DNA from: Saccharothrix luteola | GTDB taxonomy: Bacteria; Actinomycetota; Actinomycetes; Mycobacteriales; Pseudonocardiaceae | Assembly (NCBI RefSeq): GCF_020859565.1 | Contig: NZ_JAJHUO010000013.1 | Coordinates: 1-64,000, forward strand | DNA length: 64,000 bases | Direction of reading: 5' to 3' | Made by a program: the position numbers and the translations under genes | In this document: piece after piece, positions 7,937 to 16,804 of the stretch | How the letters are laid out: each line of letters starts with the position of its first letter | Position numbering within the stretch: the stretch's first letter is position 1 | The notes under the pieces: model-generated | What the model was told of the DNA's origin: nothing | Database searches by the model: none | The model's input: only the letters and a program-made list of their open reading frames with translations

Positions 7937-9709
7937 CTACATCCGTTGCGGCGCGGTGATCCCCAGCAGTTCGAGCCCGTGACCGAGGGTCCGCGCGGTC
8001 AGCCGGCACAGGGCCACTCGGTTGCCGCGCACCGGTTCGTCGGCCTTGAGGACGGGGCAGGCGTCGTAGAAGGCGGTGAAGGCGCGGGCCAGGTCGTAGA
8101 GGTAGCCGCAGAGCCGGTGCGGTTCCAGGGTGTCGGCGACCTCGGTGACGACGGCGCCGTAGGCGTCCAGCGCCAAGCCGAGCTCTCGTTCGGCGGGGTG
8201 CATCGGGACCGCGCGGTCGACCGTCGTGCCCGAATCGCCCGCGTGGTGCAGGATCGAACTGACCCGGGCGTGGGCGTACTGGAGGTAGACCCCGGTGTTG
8301 CCGGCGAAGGACACCATGCGGTCGACGTCGAACGAGTAGTCCTTCACCCGCGAGGTCGACAGGTCGGCGTACTTGACCGCGGCGATGCCCGCCGACTCGG
8401 CGATCCGGTCGAGCTCGGCCGCGTCGAGGTCCGGGTTCTTCTCCGCCACGATCGCCCGCGCGCGCGACACCGCGTCGTCGAGCAGGTCCATCAGGCGGAC
8501 CGTGCCGCCCGCGCGGGTCTTGAACGGCGTCCCGTCCGGACCGAGGATCGTGCCGTAGGCGGCGTGCTCGGCGGTGACGCCGTCGGTGAGCCAGCCCGCC
8601 CGCCGGGCCGCCTCGAAGACCAGCTGGAAGTGCAGCGCCTGCCGCGAGTCGGTGACGTAGATCAACCGGTTGGCCTTGAGGTCGCGCAGGCGGTAGCGGA
8701 TGGTGGCCAGGTCCGTGGTGTCGTAGCCGTACCCGCCGTCGCGCTTGCGGACCATCAGGGTGACCGGCTTGCCCTCGGGCCCGGACACCTCGTCGGAGTA
8801 GAAGACGAGCGCGCCGTCGCTCTCCACCGCCAGCCCCGCGTCGACCAGCTCCCGCACGGTCTCGCCCAGCATCGGGTTGTAGAACGACTCGCCGACCGAG
8901 TCCTCGGGCGTCAGCAGCACGTTGAGCCGGTCGTAGATCGCGCTGAACGACCGCTCGGACTCCGCGACGATGTCCTGCCACACCGCGACCGTCGCCGGGT
9001 CGCCGGCCTGGAGGGCGACGACCCGCGAGCGCGACCGGTCGGCGAACTCCGGGTCGGCGTCGAACTCCGCCCGCGCCGACCGGTACAGACCGTCCAATGC
9101 CGACACCGCCGAGGTGCCCTCGCCCAGCTCGTCCTGGTGCCACGCGGCATCGGGGTGCTCGTCGAGGTACTGGATCAGCATCCCGAACTGCGTCCCGAAG
9201 TCGCCCAGGTGGTTCTGCCGCAGCACGTCCGCGCCGAGGAAACCCACCACGCGCGCGAGGCTGTCGCCGATGATCGTCGTGCGCAGGTGCCCGACGTGCA
9301 TCTCCTTGGCGATGTTGGGCGCGGAGTAGTCGATCACCACCCGACGACCCGGTTCGGTCACGCCCACGCCGAGGCGCGCGTCCGCCAGGCGGGCGGCGAC
9401 CTGCTCCCAGACCGCGGCGCCGGTCACGGTGACGTTGAGGAAGCCCGGACCGGACGGTTCCACCGCCGCGATCACCGCGTCGCCCTCGACGTCGAGCCCG
9501 GCCACGACCTGCGCGGCCAGGTCGCGTGGCGGCACGCCGACGCGCTTGGCCAACGCCAGGGGAGCGTTGCACTGGAAATCGGCGCGATCGGATCGTCGCA
9601 CCACCGGATCCGCGCCCGCCAGGTCCTCACGGACCCGGCCGATCGCCTCCGACATCGTCGTGGCGATCCGTTCCAGCAGCGACGGCACGTCCTGGTGGTG
9701 GGCACTCAC
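7937..9709 (-). CDS. argS: Arginyl-tRNA synthetase
   Basis: A 590-residue class I aminoacyl-tRNA synthetase that charges tRNA-Arg with arginine. The N-terminal Add1 tRNA-recognition domain is followed by the catalytic HIGH-type signature SAPNIAKEMHVGHLRTT near residue 140. The KMSK loop is replaced by GTPFKTRAGG, normal for this ArgRS subgroup, and the DALR anticodon-binding domain ends in HGLELLGITAPQRM. The GTG at 9709 is preferred because GGAGG lies just upstream and the protein then begins with the family-typical short leader; an upstream in-frame start would add 39 residues of non-family sequence. The window also carries a tRNA-Arg gene at 53.1 kb. Confidence 0.95.
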   Translation of the reverse strand: MSAHHQDVPSLLERIATTMSEAIGRVREDLAGADPVVRRSDRADFQCNAPLALAKRVGVPPRDLAAQVVAGLDVEGDAVIAAVEPSGPGFLNVTVTGAAVWEQVAARLADARLGVGVTEPGRRVVIDYSAPNIAKEMHVGHLRTTIIGDSLARVVGFLGADVLRQNHLGDFGTQFGMLIQYLDEHPDAAWHQDELGEGTSAVSALDGLYRSARAEFDADPEFADRSRSRVVALQAGDPATVAVWQDIVAESERSFSAIYDRLNVLLTPEDSVGESFYNPMLGETVRELVDAGLAVESDGALVFYSDEVSGPEGKPVTLMVRKRDGGYGYDTTDLATIRYRLRDLKANRLIYVTDSRQALHFQLVFEAARRAGWLTDGVTAEHAAYGTILGPDGTPFKTRAGGTVRLMDLLDDAVSRARAIVAEKNPDLDAAELDRIAESAGIAAVKYADLSTSRVKDYSFDVDRMVSFAGNTGVYLQYAHARVSSILHHAGDSGTTVDRAVPMHPAERELGLALDAYGAVVTEVADTLEPHRLCGYLYDLARAFTAFYDACPVLKADEPVRGNRVALCRLTARTLGHGLELLGITAPQRM

Positions 9710-9791
9710 CTGACACAGCCTCCTTCGTAGGCAGGCGATTGTCCCAGGCTCCACGGGCCCTCGGCCGACCAGGGTCGGCGCCGTCGCAGGG

Positions 9792-10278
9792 CTACTCCCG
9801 GGCGACTTCCACGTCCTCCAGCACACCGAGCGCGTCCGGCACCAGGATCGCGGCCGAGTAGTAGGCGCCGACCAAGTAGGACGTGATCGCCTTCTCGTCG
9901 ATGCCCATGAACCGCACGTTCAACCCGGGCTGGTACTCGTCGGGCAGCCCGGTCTGCCGCAGGCCGATCACGCCCTGCGCGTCCTCCCCGGTGCGCATCA
10001 GCATGATCGAGCTGGTCCTGGTCCTGCTGACCGGGATCTTGCCGCACGGGAAGATCGGCACGCCGCGCCAGCCCGGGATCTGGTGACCGTTGTGGTCGAC
10101 GCCGCTCGGGTACACCCCGCGCTTGCCGCACTCCTTCATGAACGCCGCGATCGCGCGCGGGTGGGTCAGGAAGAAGGTCGGCTCCTTCCACACCGCGGCG
10201 AGCAGCGCGTCCATGTCGTCCGGGGTCGCCGGCCCGGTGCGGGAGTGGATGCGCTGGGACAGGTCGGCGTTGAGCTCA
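9792..10278 (-). pseudogene. Truncated family 2 encapsulin shell protein (C-terminal remnant)
   Basis: This fragment encodes the last 160 or so residues of a family 2 encapsulin nanocompartment shell protein, the family once annotated as Crp/Fnr-like or mycobacterial major membrane protein I. Landmarks: [80 protein letters not shown] and [19 protein letters not shown]. Nothing of the upstream two thirds (including any cyclic-nucleotide-binding insertion) is found: the similarity stops near 10278, 67 bp before the end of the next gene. Usual partners (cysteine desulfurase, terpene cyclase, polyprenyl transferase) are absent. An internal ATG at [11 protein letters not shown] could start a short peptide, but no shell could form. 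Confidence 0.85.
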
Positions 10279-10345
10279 CCACGTCGTTTCCGCGACCCGC
10301 ACCGGTGATGGAAAGGACACCCCGAGTGGGTGTTGCGGCGCGCGA

Positions 10346-11398
10346 CTACTCCGTCCAGCGTTGCGGGAGGAGGATCACCTTGCCGGTGACGGCGCCGGAC
10401 TCGGCCAGGCGCACGGCGTCCACCACCCGCTCCAGCGGCACGCGAGCGGCGATCCTGGGTGACAGGGAGCCGTCGGCGAGCAGGGCGAACACCGAACCGA
10501 GGTCGCGGGCGAGCCGCGCGCGGAACCTGGCGCGGTTGCGCTTGCCCGCCCAGACGTTGAAGAAGGTGGCGCGGCGCCCGTTCGGCAGCGCGTTCCACCA
10601 CAGGAGTCGCACGACGAGCTTCAGCACCGGCAGCATGGCCGAGCCCGGCTCGTCCTTCGTGGACGCGCTGCCGTACGCGATGAGCGCGCCCCGGCGGGCG
10701 AGCAGGCGGTAGGAGTCGACCAGGCCGGGTCCGCCCACGTGGTCGAACACCGCGTCCACGCCGTCCGGGGCCAGCTCGCGGACCTTGCCGGGCACGTCGG
10801 CGTCGCGGTAGTCGACCGGGATGGCGCCCAGCGCCCGGACCGCGTCGTGGTGCCGCGCCGAGGCGGTGCCGATCACCCGTGCGCCGGCGAGCACGGCCAG
10901 CTGCACCAGCAGCGACCCGACACCGCCGTTCGCGCCCAGCACGAGCACGGTCTGGCCGGCCCGGACCTCGGCGAAGCCGTGCGCCAGCTGCCACGCGGTG
11001 ACCCCGTTGACGACCAGCGCCGCCGCCTCGGCCACGTCGACCCCCGCCGGCACCGGCACCAGGTCGGCCGCGTCCACCACCGCGTGGCTGGTCCAGCCAC
11101 CGGTCTTGGTCAGCGCCGCGAACCGCCCGCCGACCAGGCCCGGGTCCACGCCCGCGCCGACCGACGCGACCGTGCCGACCAGGTCGTAGCCGGGCACGAA
11201 CGGGAACGGGGGCTGGTCGAAGTACTTGCCCTTGCGCATCTGCTTCTCGGCGAAGGAGACGCCGGACGCCTCGACCCGCACCAGCGCCTGCCCCGGGCCG
11301 GGGGTCGGGCGCTCGCGGCGGCGCAGCCGGAAGCCCTCGGGCTCGACCACGCCCGGCAGCACGACTTCCAGGACCTGCTCGGCGGACTGCTCGCTCAT
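10346..11398 (-). CDS. Zinc-type MDR oxidoreductase (NADPH:quinone reductase-like)
   Basis: A 350-residue medium-chain dehydrogenase/reductase. The GroES-like N-domain contains [20 protein letters not shown] and the nucleotide-binding domain has the glycine motif [15 protein letters not shown] near residue 150. Catalytic-zinc cysteines are absent, as in quinone oxidoreductases and synaptic-vesicle VAT-1-type members, so NADPH-dependent reduction of quinones or enones is the likely activity. The start is an ATG after CTGGAGGAAGCG. Its promoter region carries two near-identical 24-bp operator-like elements. It is likely inducible by a regulator encoded elsewhere. Confidence 0.85.
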   Translation of the reverse strand: MSEQSAEQVLEVVLPGVVEPEGFRLRRRERPTPGPGQALVRVEASGVSFAEKQMRKGKYFDQPPFPFVPGYDLVGTVASVGAGVDPGLVGGRFAALTKTGGWTSHAVVDAADLVPVPAGVDVAEAAALVVNGVTAWQLAHGFAEVRAGQTVLVLGANGGVGSLLVQLAVLAGARVIGTASARHHDAVRALGAIPVDYRDADVPGKVRELAPDGVDAVFDHVGGPGLVDSYRLLARRGALIAYGSASTKDEPGSAMLPVLKLVVRLLWWNALPNGRRATFFNVWAGKRNRARFRARLARDLGSVFALLADGSLSPRIAARVPLERVVDAVRLAESGAVTGKVILLPQRWTE

Positions 11399-11414
11399 CG
11401 CTTCCTCCAGTATG

Positions 11415-11506
11415 TGAGTGGTCAGTTACTCACACTTGAGTCAACGCTGAGAGTGAGGGTCCTGTCAAGGCAGATCAGCAGAAGAGTGGTTGGTTACTCA
11501 CACTTG
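11415..11506. promoter_or_regulatory. Two copies of a 24-bp operator-like element
   Basis: The segments 11415-11438 and 11483-11506 share GAGTGGT-NN-GTTACTCACACTTG almost exactly; the 14-mer GTTACTCACACTTG is identical at 11425-11438 and 11493-11506. The proximal copy also forms a dyad, GTGAGT-N8-ACTCAC (11414-11433). It lies just downstream of a TTGACT -35-like hexamer on the minus strand, so a bound repressor would block transcription of the oxidoreductase at 10346-11398. TetR- or MarR-type binding is inferred from the dyad; no such gene is adjacent. Confidence 0.6.
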
Positions 11507-12556
11507 TTACGACGGGTATGCGTGTGCCTCGGTGGCCTTCACGGCGGCCCACAGCTCGTCACCAGGCCGGAGCCGGAGGTCCGCGACGGTGGCGGTGGTG
11601 ATGTCGGCCAGCACGGGCGGCACACCGTCCAGCCGCACGCGCGTGGTGTGGGCGTGCTGCTCGATCCCGGCCACGGTGACGCGCCACGCGTTGCGCGGAC
11701 TGCCGGCCGGGCGCTCGGGGTGCAGGCCGACGGCGCTCGGCGGGAACACCACGTGCACCGGCCCGGTCGCCGGCGCCGCCACGGTGAGCGTGCCGCCGGC
11801 GTCCAACGACACGGTCGTGCCGCGTGCCGTGCCGCGGTACAGGTTGAGGCCGACCAGGTCGGCGACGTAGTCCGTGCGCGGGCGGCGGGCCACCTCGGTC
11901 GGCGCGCCCTCCTGCACGACCTGGCCGTGCTCCAGCACCACCAGCCGGTCGGCCAGCACCATCGCGTCCAGCGGGTCGTGCGTGACGAGCAGCGTGTGGC
12001 CGGGGTAGTCGCGCAGGTGCCTGCCGAGTTCGGCGCGCACGTGCAGCCGGGTAGCGGCGTCCAGCGCGGCCAGCGGCTCGTCCAGCAGCAGCAGGTCCGG
12101 CCCGGTGGCCAGGGCGCGGGCCAGCGCGACGCGCTGCGCCTGCCCGCCGGACAGCGCGCGCGGCTTGGCCTTCGCGTGCGCGGTCAGCCCGACGCGGTCC
12201 AGCCACCGTCCCGCCTCCGCTCGGGCGTCCGCACGGCCCGCACCCCGCGCCCGCAGGCCGAAGGCGACGTTCTCCAGCGCCGACAGGTGCGCGAACAGCA
12301 GGTAGTCCTGGAACACCACGCCGATCGGACGCCGTTCGGCGGGCCGGAACACGGTCGGCGGCACGTCCCACTCCTGGTCGCCGAGCCGGATGTGCCCGCC
12401 GCTCAACGGGAGCAGTCCCGCCAGGGCGCGCAGCGCGGTGCTCTTGCCCGCGCCGTTCGGGCCGAGCAGGGCGACCACCTCACCCGGCTCCACCACCAGT
12501 TCCGCGCCCAGCCGGAACGCGCCGCGGGTGACCCTCAGATCGGCGTGCAGCGTCAT
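11507..12556 (-). CDS. modC: Molybdate ABC transporter ATP-binding protein
   Basis: A 349-residue cytoplasmic ATPase powering molybdate import. Walker A GPNGAGKST is near residue 35, the ABC signature is LSGGQAQR and Walker B is LLLLDEPLAALD. A C-terminal TOBE-like domain follows (residues about 230-349, NLYRGTARG... DELWAAVKATEAHAY), as in ModC. The ATG overlaps the modB stop by four bases (ATGA), indicating translational coupling. It is the last gene of the Mop-HTH/modA/modB/modC operon. Confidence 0.93.
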   Translation of the reverse strand: MTLHADLRVTRGAFRLGAELVVEPGEVVALLGPNGAGKSTALRALAGLLPLSGGHIRLGDQEWDVPPTVFRPAERRPIGVVFQDYLLFAHLSALENVAFGLRARGAGRADARAEAGRWLDRVGLTAHAKAKPRALSGGQAQRVALARALATGPDLLLLDEPLAALDAATRLHVRAELGRHLRDYPGHTLLVTHDPLDAMVLADRLVVLEHGQVVQEGAPTEVARRPRTDYVADLVGLNLYRGTARGTTVSLDAGGTLTVAAPATGPVHVVFPPSAVGLHPERPAGSPRNAWRVTVAGIEQHAHTTRVRLDGVPPVLADITTATVADLRLRPGDELWAAVKATEAHAYPS

Positions 12557-13359
12557 GACGGCCCGCTGATCCACCGGTCGCGCAGCGCGGCCAGCACACC
12601 CACGGACACCATCAGCAGCACCACGCTCAACACGATCGCCGCGTCCGGATCGGTCTCCAGGGCCAGGTACACGGCCAGTGGCATGGTCGTCGTCTCGCCC
12701 GGGAAGTTGCCCGCGAAGGTGATGGTGGCCCCGAACTCGCCCAACGCCCGGGCCCAGCACAGCACCGTGCCCGCGACCACCCCCGGCAGGATCGACGGCA
12801 ACGTGACCCGCCGGAACGCCAGCCAGCGCGACGCGCCCAGCGTCGCGGCGGCCTCCTCGTAACGCGGATCGGCGGCCCGCAGCGCGCCCTCCACCGAGAT
12901 GACCAGGAACGGCATCGCCACGAACGCCTCCGCCAGCACCACCCCGGCGGTGGTGAACGGCAGCGAGACGCCGAACCACGCGTCCAGGTACTGCCCGACG
13001 AGCCCCCGCCGACCGAGCACGAACAGCAACGCCACCCCACCCACCACGGGCGGCAGCACCAGCGGCACCGTCACCAACGCCCGCAGCACGCCCCGCCCCG
13101 GCACGTCACCGCGCGCCAGCAGCCACGCCAGCGGCACGCCCAGCACCAGGCACACCACCGTCGCCAGGCTCGCGCACACCAACGACAGCCGCAGCGCCTC
13201 GCCGACCGACGGGCTGGAAAGCCGCGACGGCAGCGTGCTCCACGGCGCGCGGACCAGCAGGCCCACCAACGGGACGAGCAGGAACGCGAGCCCGAGCACG
13301 GCCGGCAGCACCAGCGCCACCGGCAGGCGGCCCCCGGTCCGACGGCGGGTCGACGTCAC
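12553..13359 (-). CDS. modB: Molybdate ABC transporter permease
   Basis: A 268-residue integral membrane subunit of the molybdate importer. Several hydrophobic helices are evident (ALVLPAVLGLAFLLVPLVGLL, LVTVPLVLPPVVGGVALLFVL), and the EAA loop appears as EEAAATLGASRWLAFRRVTLPSILPG, the ModC docking site. The GTG at 13359 overlaps the modA stop codon (GTGA), so translation is coupled. Length and topology are normal for ModB. Confidence 0.93.
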   Translation of the reverse strand: MTSTRRRTGGRLPVALVLPAVLGLAFLLVPLVGLLVRAPWSTLPSRLSSPSVGEALRLSLVCASLATVVCLVLGVPLAWLLARGDVPGRGVLRALVTVPLVLPPVVGGVALLFVLGRRGLVGQYLDAWFGVSLPFTTAGVVLAEAFVAMPFLVISVEGALRAADPRYEEAAATLGASRWLAFRRVTLPSILPGVVAGTVLCWARALGEFGATITFAGNFPGETTTMPLAVYLALETDPDAAIVLSVVLLMVSVGVLAALRDRWISGPS

Positions 13360-14096
13360 GGCGCGTCGAACCCGGCCTCGGCGAGCACCGCCCGACCCCG
13401 GTCGGACCGCACGTGGTCCACGAACGCCCGCGCGCCAGCCGCGTTCCGGGCCTTGGCCAACGGCGCGATCGGGTAGTCGGTGACCGTCCGGTCGGCTTCC
13501 GGGAACCCGATGCCCTCGACCTCGCCGGCCGCGGACCCCAGGTCCGTCCGGTACACCAGCCCGGCGTCGACCTCGCCCAGCCGCACCTTGGTCAGCACCG
13601 CTTTCACGTCCTGCTCCACGGTGTCCGGCCGCGCGGTCACCCCGGCGGCCTCGAACGCCCGCTCCGCCGCCGCGCCGCACGGCACCTGCGCCGCGCACAA
13701 CGCGATCTTGGCCCCGTCGTCCGCGAAGTCCGCCAGCCCGGTGATCCCCGCCGGGTTGCCCGCGGGCACCGCGATCACCAACCGGTTGCGCGCGAACGTG
13801 ACCGGCTCGGCGGCCGTCCCGCCCGCGTCGGCCACCTGCGCCATGTTCGCGGGCGCGGCCGAGGCGAACACGTCCGCCGGCGCGCCCTGCCCGATCTGCT
13901 GCGCCAACGCCGAACTGCCGCCGAAGTTGAACGCGACCTCCACGCCGGGGTGGGCCGCCTCGAAGTCCTCGCCCAGCCTGGTGAACGCCTCCGTCAACGA
14001 CGCCGCCGCGAACACCGTGACGCGGCCGGCCGCCGTGGTTCCCGGCGCGCCGCAACCGGCCACCACCAGCAGCGCCGCCAGCGCCAGCGCGCGCAT
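13356..14096 (-). CDS. modA: Molybdate-binding lipoprotein
   Basis: A 246-residue extracellular solute-binding protein anchored as a lipoprotein: signal LALAALLVVAGC gives a lipobox with Cys near residue 15. The mature part has ModA hallmarks VFAAASLTEAFTRLGEDFE, GSSALAQQIGQGAPADVFASA and VDAGLVYRTD. It captures molybdate or tungstate and delivers it to ModB. The start codon shares one base with the stop of the upstream regulator gene (TGATG), placing it second in the operon. Confidence 0.93.
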   Translation of the reverse strand: MRALALAALLVVAGCGAPGTTAAGRVTVFAAASLTEAFTRLGEDFEAAHPGVEVAFNFGGSSALAQQIGQGAPADVFASAAPANMAQVADAGGTAAEPVTFARNRLVIAVPAGNPAGITGLADFADDGAKIALCAAQVPCGAAAERAFEAAGVTARPDTVEQDVKAVLTKVRLGEVDAGLVYRTDLGSAAGEVEGIGFPEADRTVTDYPIAPLAKARNAAGARAFVDHVRSDRGRAVLAEAGFDAP

Positions 14097-14494
14097 CACG
14101 CCTCCGGGATCTCGACGACGACGTGCGTGGACTTGATCGACGCGACCGCCACGGCGCCCACCTCGAGGCCGAGTTCGTCGGCCGAGTCGCGGCTCATCAG
14201 CGAGACCACCCGGAACGGCCCGGCCTGCAGCTCGACCTGCGCCATGACCCCGTCCTTGACCACGCGCGTGACGATCCCGCGCATCCGGTTGCGCGCGGAC
14301 GCGGCCACCGTCACGCCGGGCTCCGGCGCCTCGGCCAGGCGTTGGGCGAACTCGGCCAGCTCGCGGCCGTCGACACCCTTGCGCCCGCTGTCGAGCTGCA
14401 CCTCGGCCAAGCGGCCCTGGTCGATCCACCGGCGCACGGTGTCGTCGCTCACCCCGAGCAGGGAGGCGGCGTCACTGATCCGCAGATTCGGCAC
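14096..14494 (-). CDS. Molybdate-responsive HTH-Mop regulator
   Basis: A 132-residue protein with an excisionase/MerR-type helix-turn-helix at residues 3-55 (LRISDAASLLGVSDDTVRRWIDQGRL) and a Mop (molybdopterin/molybdate-binding) domain at about 65-132 (SARNRMRGIVTRVVKDGVMAQVELQAG... VGAVAVASIKSTHVVVEI). It is a compact actinobacterial counterpart of ModE and should sense molybdate and control the mod operon it heads. A -10-like TACACT ends only eight bases before the ATG, suggesting a leaderless transcript. Confidence 0.88.
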   Translation of the reverse strand: MPNLRISDAASLLGVSDDTVRRWIDQGRLAEVQLDSGRKGVDGRELAEFAQRLAEAPEPGVTVAASARNRMRGIVTRVVKDGVMAQVELQAGPFRVVSLMSRDSADELGLEVGAVAVASIKSTHVVVEIPEA

Positions 14495-14530
14495 ATCGAG
14501 CAGTGTAACGCCGCACCTGCGGAGTCATGT
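14495..14530 (-). promoter_or_regulatory. mod operon promoter with palindrome CCGCAGGTGCGG
   Basis: On the minus strand a -10-like TACACT lies at 14507-14502, directly before the ATG at 14494, so the message probably has no leader. Immediately upstream, 14511-14522 is the palindrome CCGCA-GG-TGCGG, sitting where a spacer between -35 and -10 would be. A repressor bound there would block RNA polymerase; the operon's own HTH-Mop protein is the natural candidate. This is inference from position. Confidence 0.5.
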
Positions 14531-14767
14531 GATCTCCGATTCGCCACCCGCCCGCCGGTAGCCTCCCGTTCACCCCGGCCGACACCCTGCCGCACGTCGG
14601 ACGCGGAGCCGGCATGATCATCTCGGCCGTGCCCGCCACGGCCGCCGAACGCGCCCGAGGCCGGTACCCCGGCCGCGAACAACGCGGTGCGTGACCGCCC
14701 GGCTGGAGGCCGCGCGGACCACGTCGCGTAAGTTCACCCGGGGAGGCGCTTGACTGGGAGGGCGTAG

Positions 14768-15019
14768 ATGGCGAGTTCCGGAGCACGGCGGCAGTTCGGG
14801 CGGGTGGACCCGTTCTGCCTGTTCATGGTCCTGCCGCTGGTGCTGATCGCGGGCATCCTGATCTGGGGTGGCCTGGCTTGGGTCGGCGTCGTCGTCATCG
14901 TCTGCGCGGCCATCGTGGTGCTCATCGACTCCTGGACCAACCGCCCGCTCCCGTTCGACGTGCCCGAGGACGACGACTACGACTACGACCCGCCCGACCC
15001 CCGTCGACGCGCCTACTAG
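14768..15019 (+). CDS. Small two-helix membrane protein
   Basis: An 83-residue protein with two transmembrane segments (CLFMVLPLVLIAGILIW and GVVVIVCAAIVVLIDSW) and an acidic, tyrosine-rich tail (DVPEDDDYDYDPPDP). No family recognised. The ATG follows a good ribosome-binding site (GGGAGGGCGTAG). Its stop codon overlaps the last four bases of the convergent epimerase gene, so transcripts of the two would be complementary there. Confidence 0.75.
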   Translation: MASSGARRQFGRVDPFCLFMVLPLVLIAGILIWGGLAWVGVVVIVCAAIVVLIDSWTNRPLPFDVPEDDDYDYDPPDPRRRAY

Positions 15020-15927
15020 GCCCGGGGGAACGTCTCGGCGATGGCGTCGTCCACCGAAACCGGCCGGATCGGTGTGACGAACAGCTCGCGCAGCAGCAGC
15101 GCGCCCGCGTGCGCCGGGTCGATGCCGGACTGCTTGCCCGTCACCCGCTGCACGAGCCCCGTCACCCGCAACGCCACCCGCACCACCGCGCCCGGCAGGC
15201 GGCGCACCTCCCGCGGCCGACCGGCGGCGGTCGCGATGCGGCCGATCATGTCCGGCCACGTCAGGTTCTCGGCCGCCACGGGGATGTCCTCGCCGGACGC
15301 CCGCTCCAGCGCGTCGACCGCGACGTCGGCCACCTGCGCGGCCGTCGTGGCGGCACTGCCACCGGGCGGCGCGAGCAGCGGGGACCGCGACCGGACCCAC
15401 TTGTCCAGCGGGCCCGCCCAGTTCGGCAGCCGGTCACCGGCCCGGCCGAACACGAACGGCAGCTCCAGCACCGCCACCGGCAGGTCCGGCCCCGCCGCCG
15501 CTCGGCCCTCCCGTGCCTGCTCGACCCGGCTGCGGACGTACGGGTGGCGGTCGACCAGCCGCCACTCGGGGTGCAGCCGGTGGAAGTGCGTGTAGTACGA
15601 CCCGAGCACCACCGCCCGGCTCAACCCCTCCTCGCGCGCGGCGGCGAGCAGCCGCACGACCGGTGCGACGTTGCCCCGGTGGAACACCGGGTACGCGGGA
15701 CTGCGCGGCACCTCCCGGTCGTCCGCACCGGCCGCGAACACCACGCCGTCGTGACCCGCGAGCAACGCCCGGAACTCCGCCTCGGTCGCCGTCGTCGCGT
15801 CGAGGGCGTGGTCGAGGTCGTCCCGCGCGGTCCGCGCCACGGACGTCACCTCGTGCCCCCTTGCCCGCAACCGCCCGACGACGTGCTGCCCGACCAACCC
15901 GCTCGCACCCACCACCAGGACCTTCAC
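15016..15927 (-). CDS. NAD(P)-dependent epimerase/dehydratase-like protein
   Basis: A 303-residue extended/atypical SDR. The Rossmann motif VVGASGLVGQHVV is at residues 5-17, and a YVRSRVEQ-like segment around residue 130 stands in for the usual YxxxK, so catalysis may be altered. C-terminal AIAETFPRA. Similar proteins are annotated NAD-dependent epimerases of unknown substrate. The ATG at 15927 is well placed. It lies upstream of, and on the same strand as, no partner gene that explains its role. Confidence 0.8.
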   Translation of the reverse strand: MKVLVVGASGLVGQHVVGRLRARGHEVTSVARTARDDLDHALDATTATEAEFRALLAGHDGVVFAAGADDREVPRSPAYPVFHRGNVAPVVRLLAAAREEGLSRAVVLGSYYTHFHRLHPEWRLVDRHPYVRSRVEQAREGRAAAGPDLPVAVLELPFVFGRAGDRLPNWAGPLDKWVRSRSPLLAPPGGSAATTAAQVADVAVDALERASGEDIPVAAENLTWPDMIGRIATAAGRPREVRRLPGAVVRVALRVTGLVQRVTGKQSGIDPAHAGALLLRELFVTPIRPVSVDDAIAETFPRA

Positions 15928-15948
15928 GGGCCGATCATGCCCGTCCCG

Positions 15949-16770
15949 TCACGCGTAGGTGTAGCTGCCCCGGTGGTCCAGGGTCGAGGACACGGTGACG
16001 CCGAAGGGGTCCAACGGCTCGTCCACGTCGACCACGTTCGCCACGCCGCCGCCGGGCCGGTACCGGTCGGCGCCGAAGCCCCAGCGCTCCTGCCACCGGG
16101 ACCAGAGCCGGTCGATGTTGCAGTGGTGCAGGAAGAACACCGGGTCGTTCGGCGAGTCGACCTGCGCCATGTGCCCGCCGACCCAGACGTGGACGCGGTT
16201 GTGCAGGTTCGGCGACAGGCCCCCCTCCGCGCGGTTGCGCATGCCGCTGCTGGACGAGGAGTTCCACGGCGACACGTCGTAGGTCGACACGCCCATGACG
16301 GAGTCGACGTCGGACGTCGTGGGCAGCGAGCCGCGTAGCGTCATGGCCCGCCGCAACGACGTCGAGGACGTGGCGCTGACGTTGATCCGCCACCTCGTGG
16401 AGCCGGCGAACGGGCCGCTGAGGACCGCGCCGTTGCCGCCGGAGCCGTTGCCGCCCATGAAGTCGGAGGTGAAGGGCGCGCCGGTGGTGGAGCGGTTGGC
16501 CGTCCAGTCCCAGTACGGCAGGTTCACCGCCGGGTTGATCGCCTTCAGGCCGTTCTCGAGCTCGAGCAGGAACCGCCGGTGCCACGGCAGGAACGACGAC
16601 GACATGTGCGCGTAGTTGTGGCTGTTGACCGCGTTGAAGTACGTCATGTGGGTGCGCACGAACCAGTCGTAGTTGCGGCCGCTGGCCTGCGCCTTCAGCG
16701 CCTTGACGGCGGCGACGAAGTCGGACTTCTCGGTGGCGGTCAGCGCGGCCGCGCTCTTGCGGGTGCCCAT
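15949..16770 (-). CDS. melC2: Tyrosinase (melanin-forming, type 3 copper)
   Basis: A 273-residue monophenol/o-diphenol oxidase that converts tyrosine to dopaquinone, the first step of melanin synthesis. All six copper ligands can be placed: CuA His41, His55 and His64 (THMTYFN, HMSSSFLPWHRR) and CuB His190, His194 and His216 (LHNRVHVW, DPVFFLHHCNID). There is no signal peptide: as in Streptomyces MelC2, export depends on the Tat-targeted cofactor MelC1 encoded 34 bp upstream. Length is normal for the bacterial enzyme. Confidence 0.96.
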   Translation of the reverse strand: MGTRKSAAALTATEKSDFVAAVKALKAQASGRNYDWFVRTHMTYFNAVNSHNYAHMSSSFLPWHRRFLLELENGLKAINPAVNLPYWDWTANRSTTGAPFTSDFMGGNGSGGNGAVLSGPFAGSTRWRINVSATSSTSLRRAMTLRGSLPTTSDVDSVMGVSTYDVSPWNSSSSSGMRNRAEGGLSPNLHNRVHVWVGGHMAQVDSPNDPVFFLHHCNIDRLWSRWQERWGFGADRYRPGGGVANVVDVDEPLDPFGVTVSSTLDHRGSYTYA

Positions 16771-16804
16771 GGGCTCGTTCCTTTCGCGGGCGGTCGGGCG
16801 CCGG

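Noticed and set aside
7568-9730. 720-residue plus-strand frame over argS
   Set aside because: Antisense of a universally conserved synthetase.
10083-10712. Plus-strand open frames opposite encapsulin remnant
   Set aside because: No family motif, frames disagree with codon bias, and the minus strand has clear encapsulin residues.
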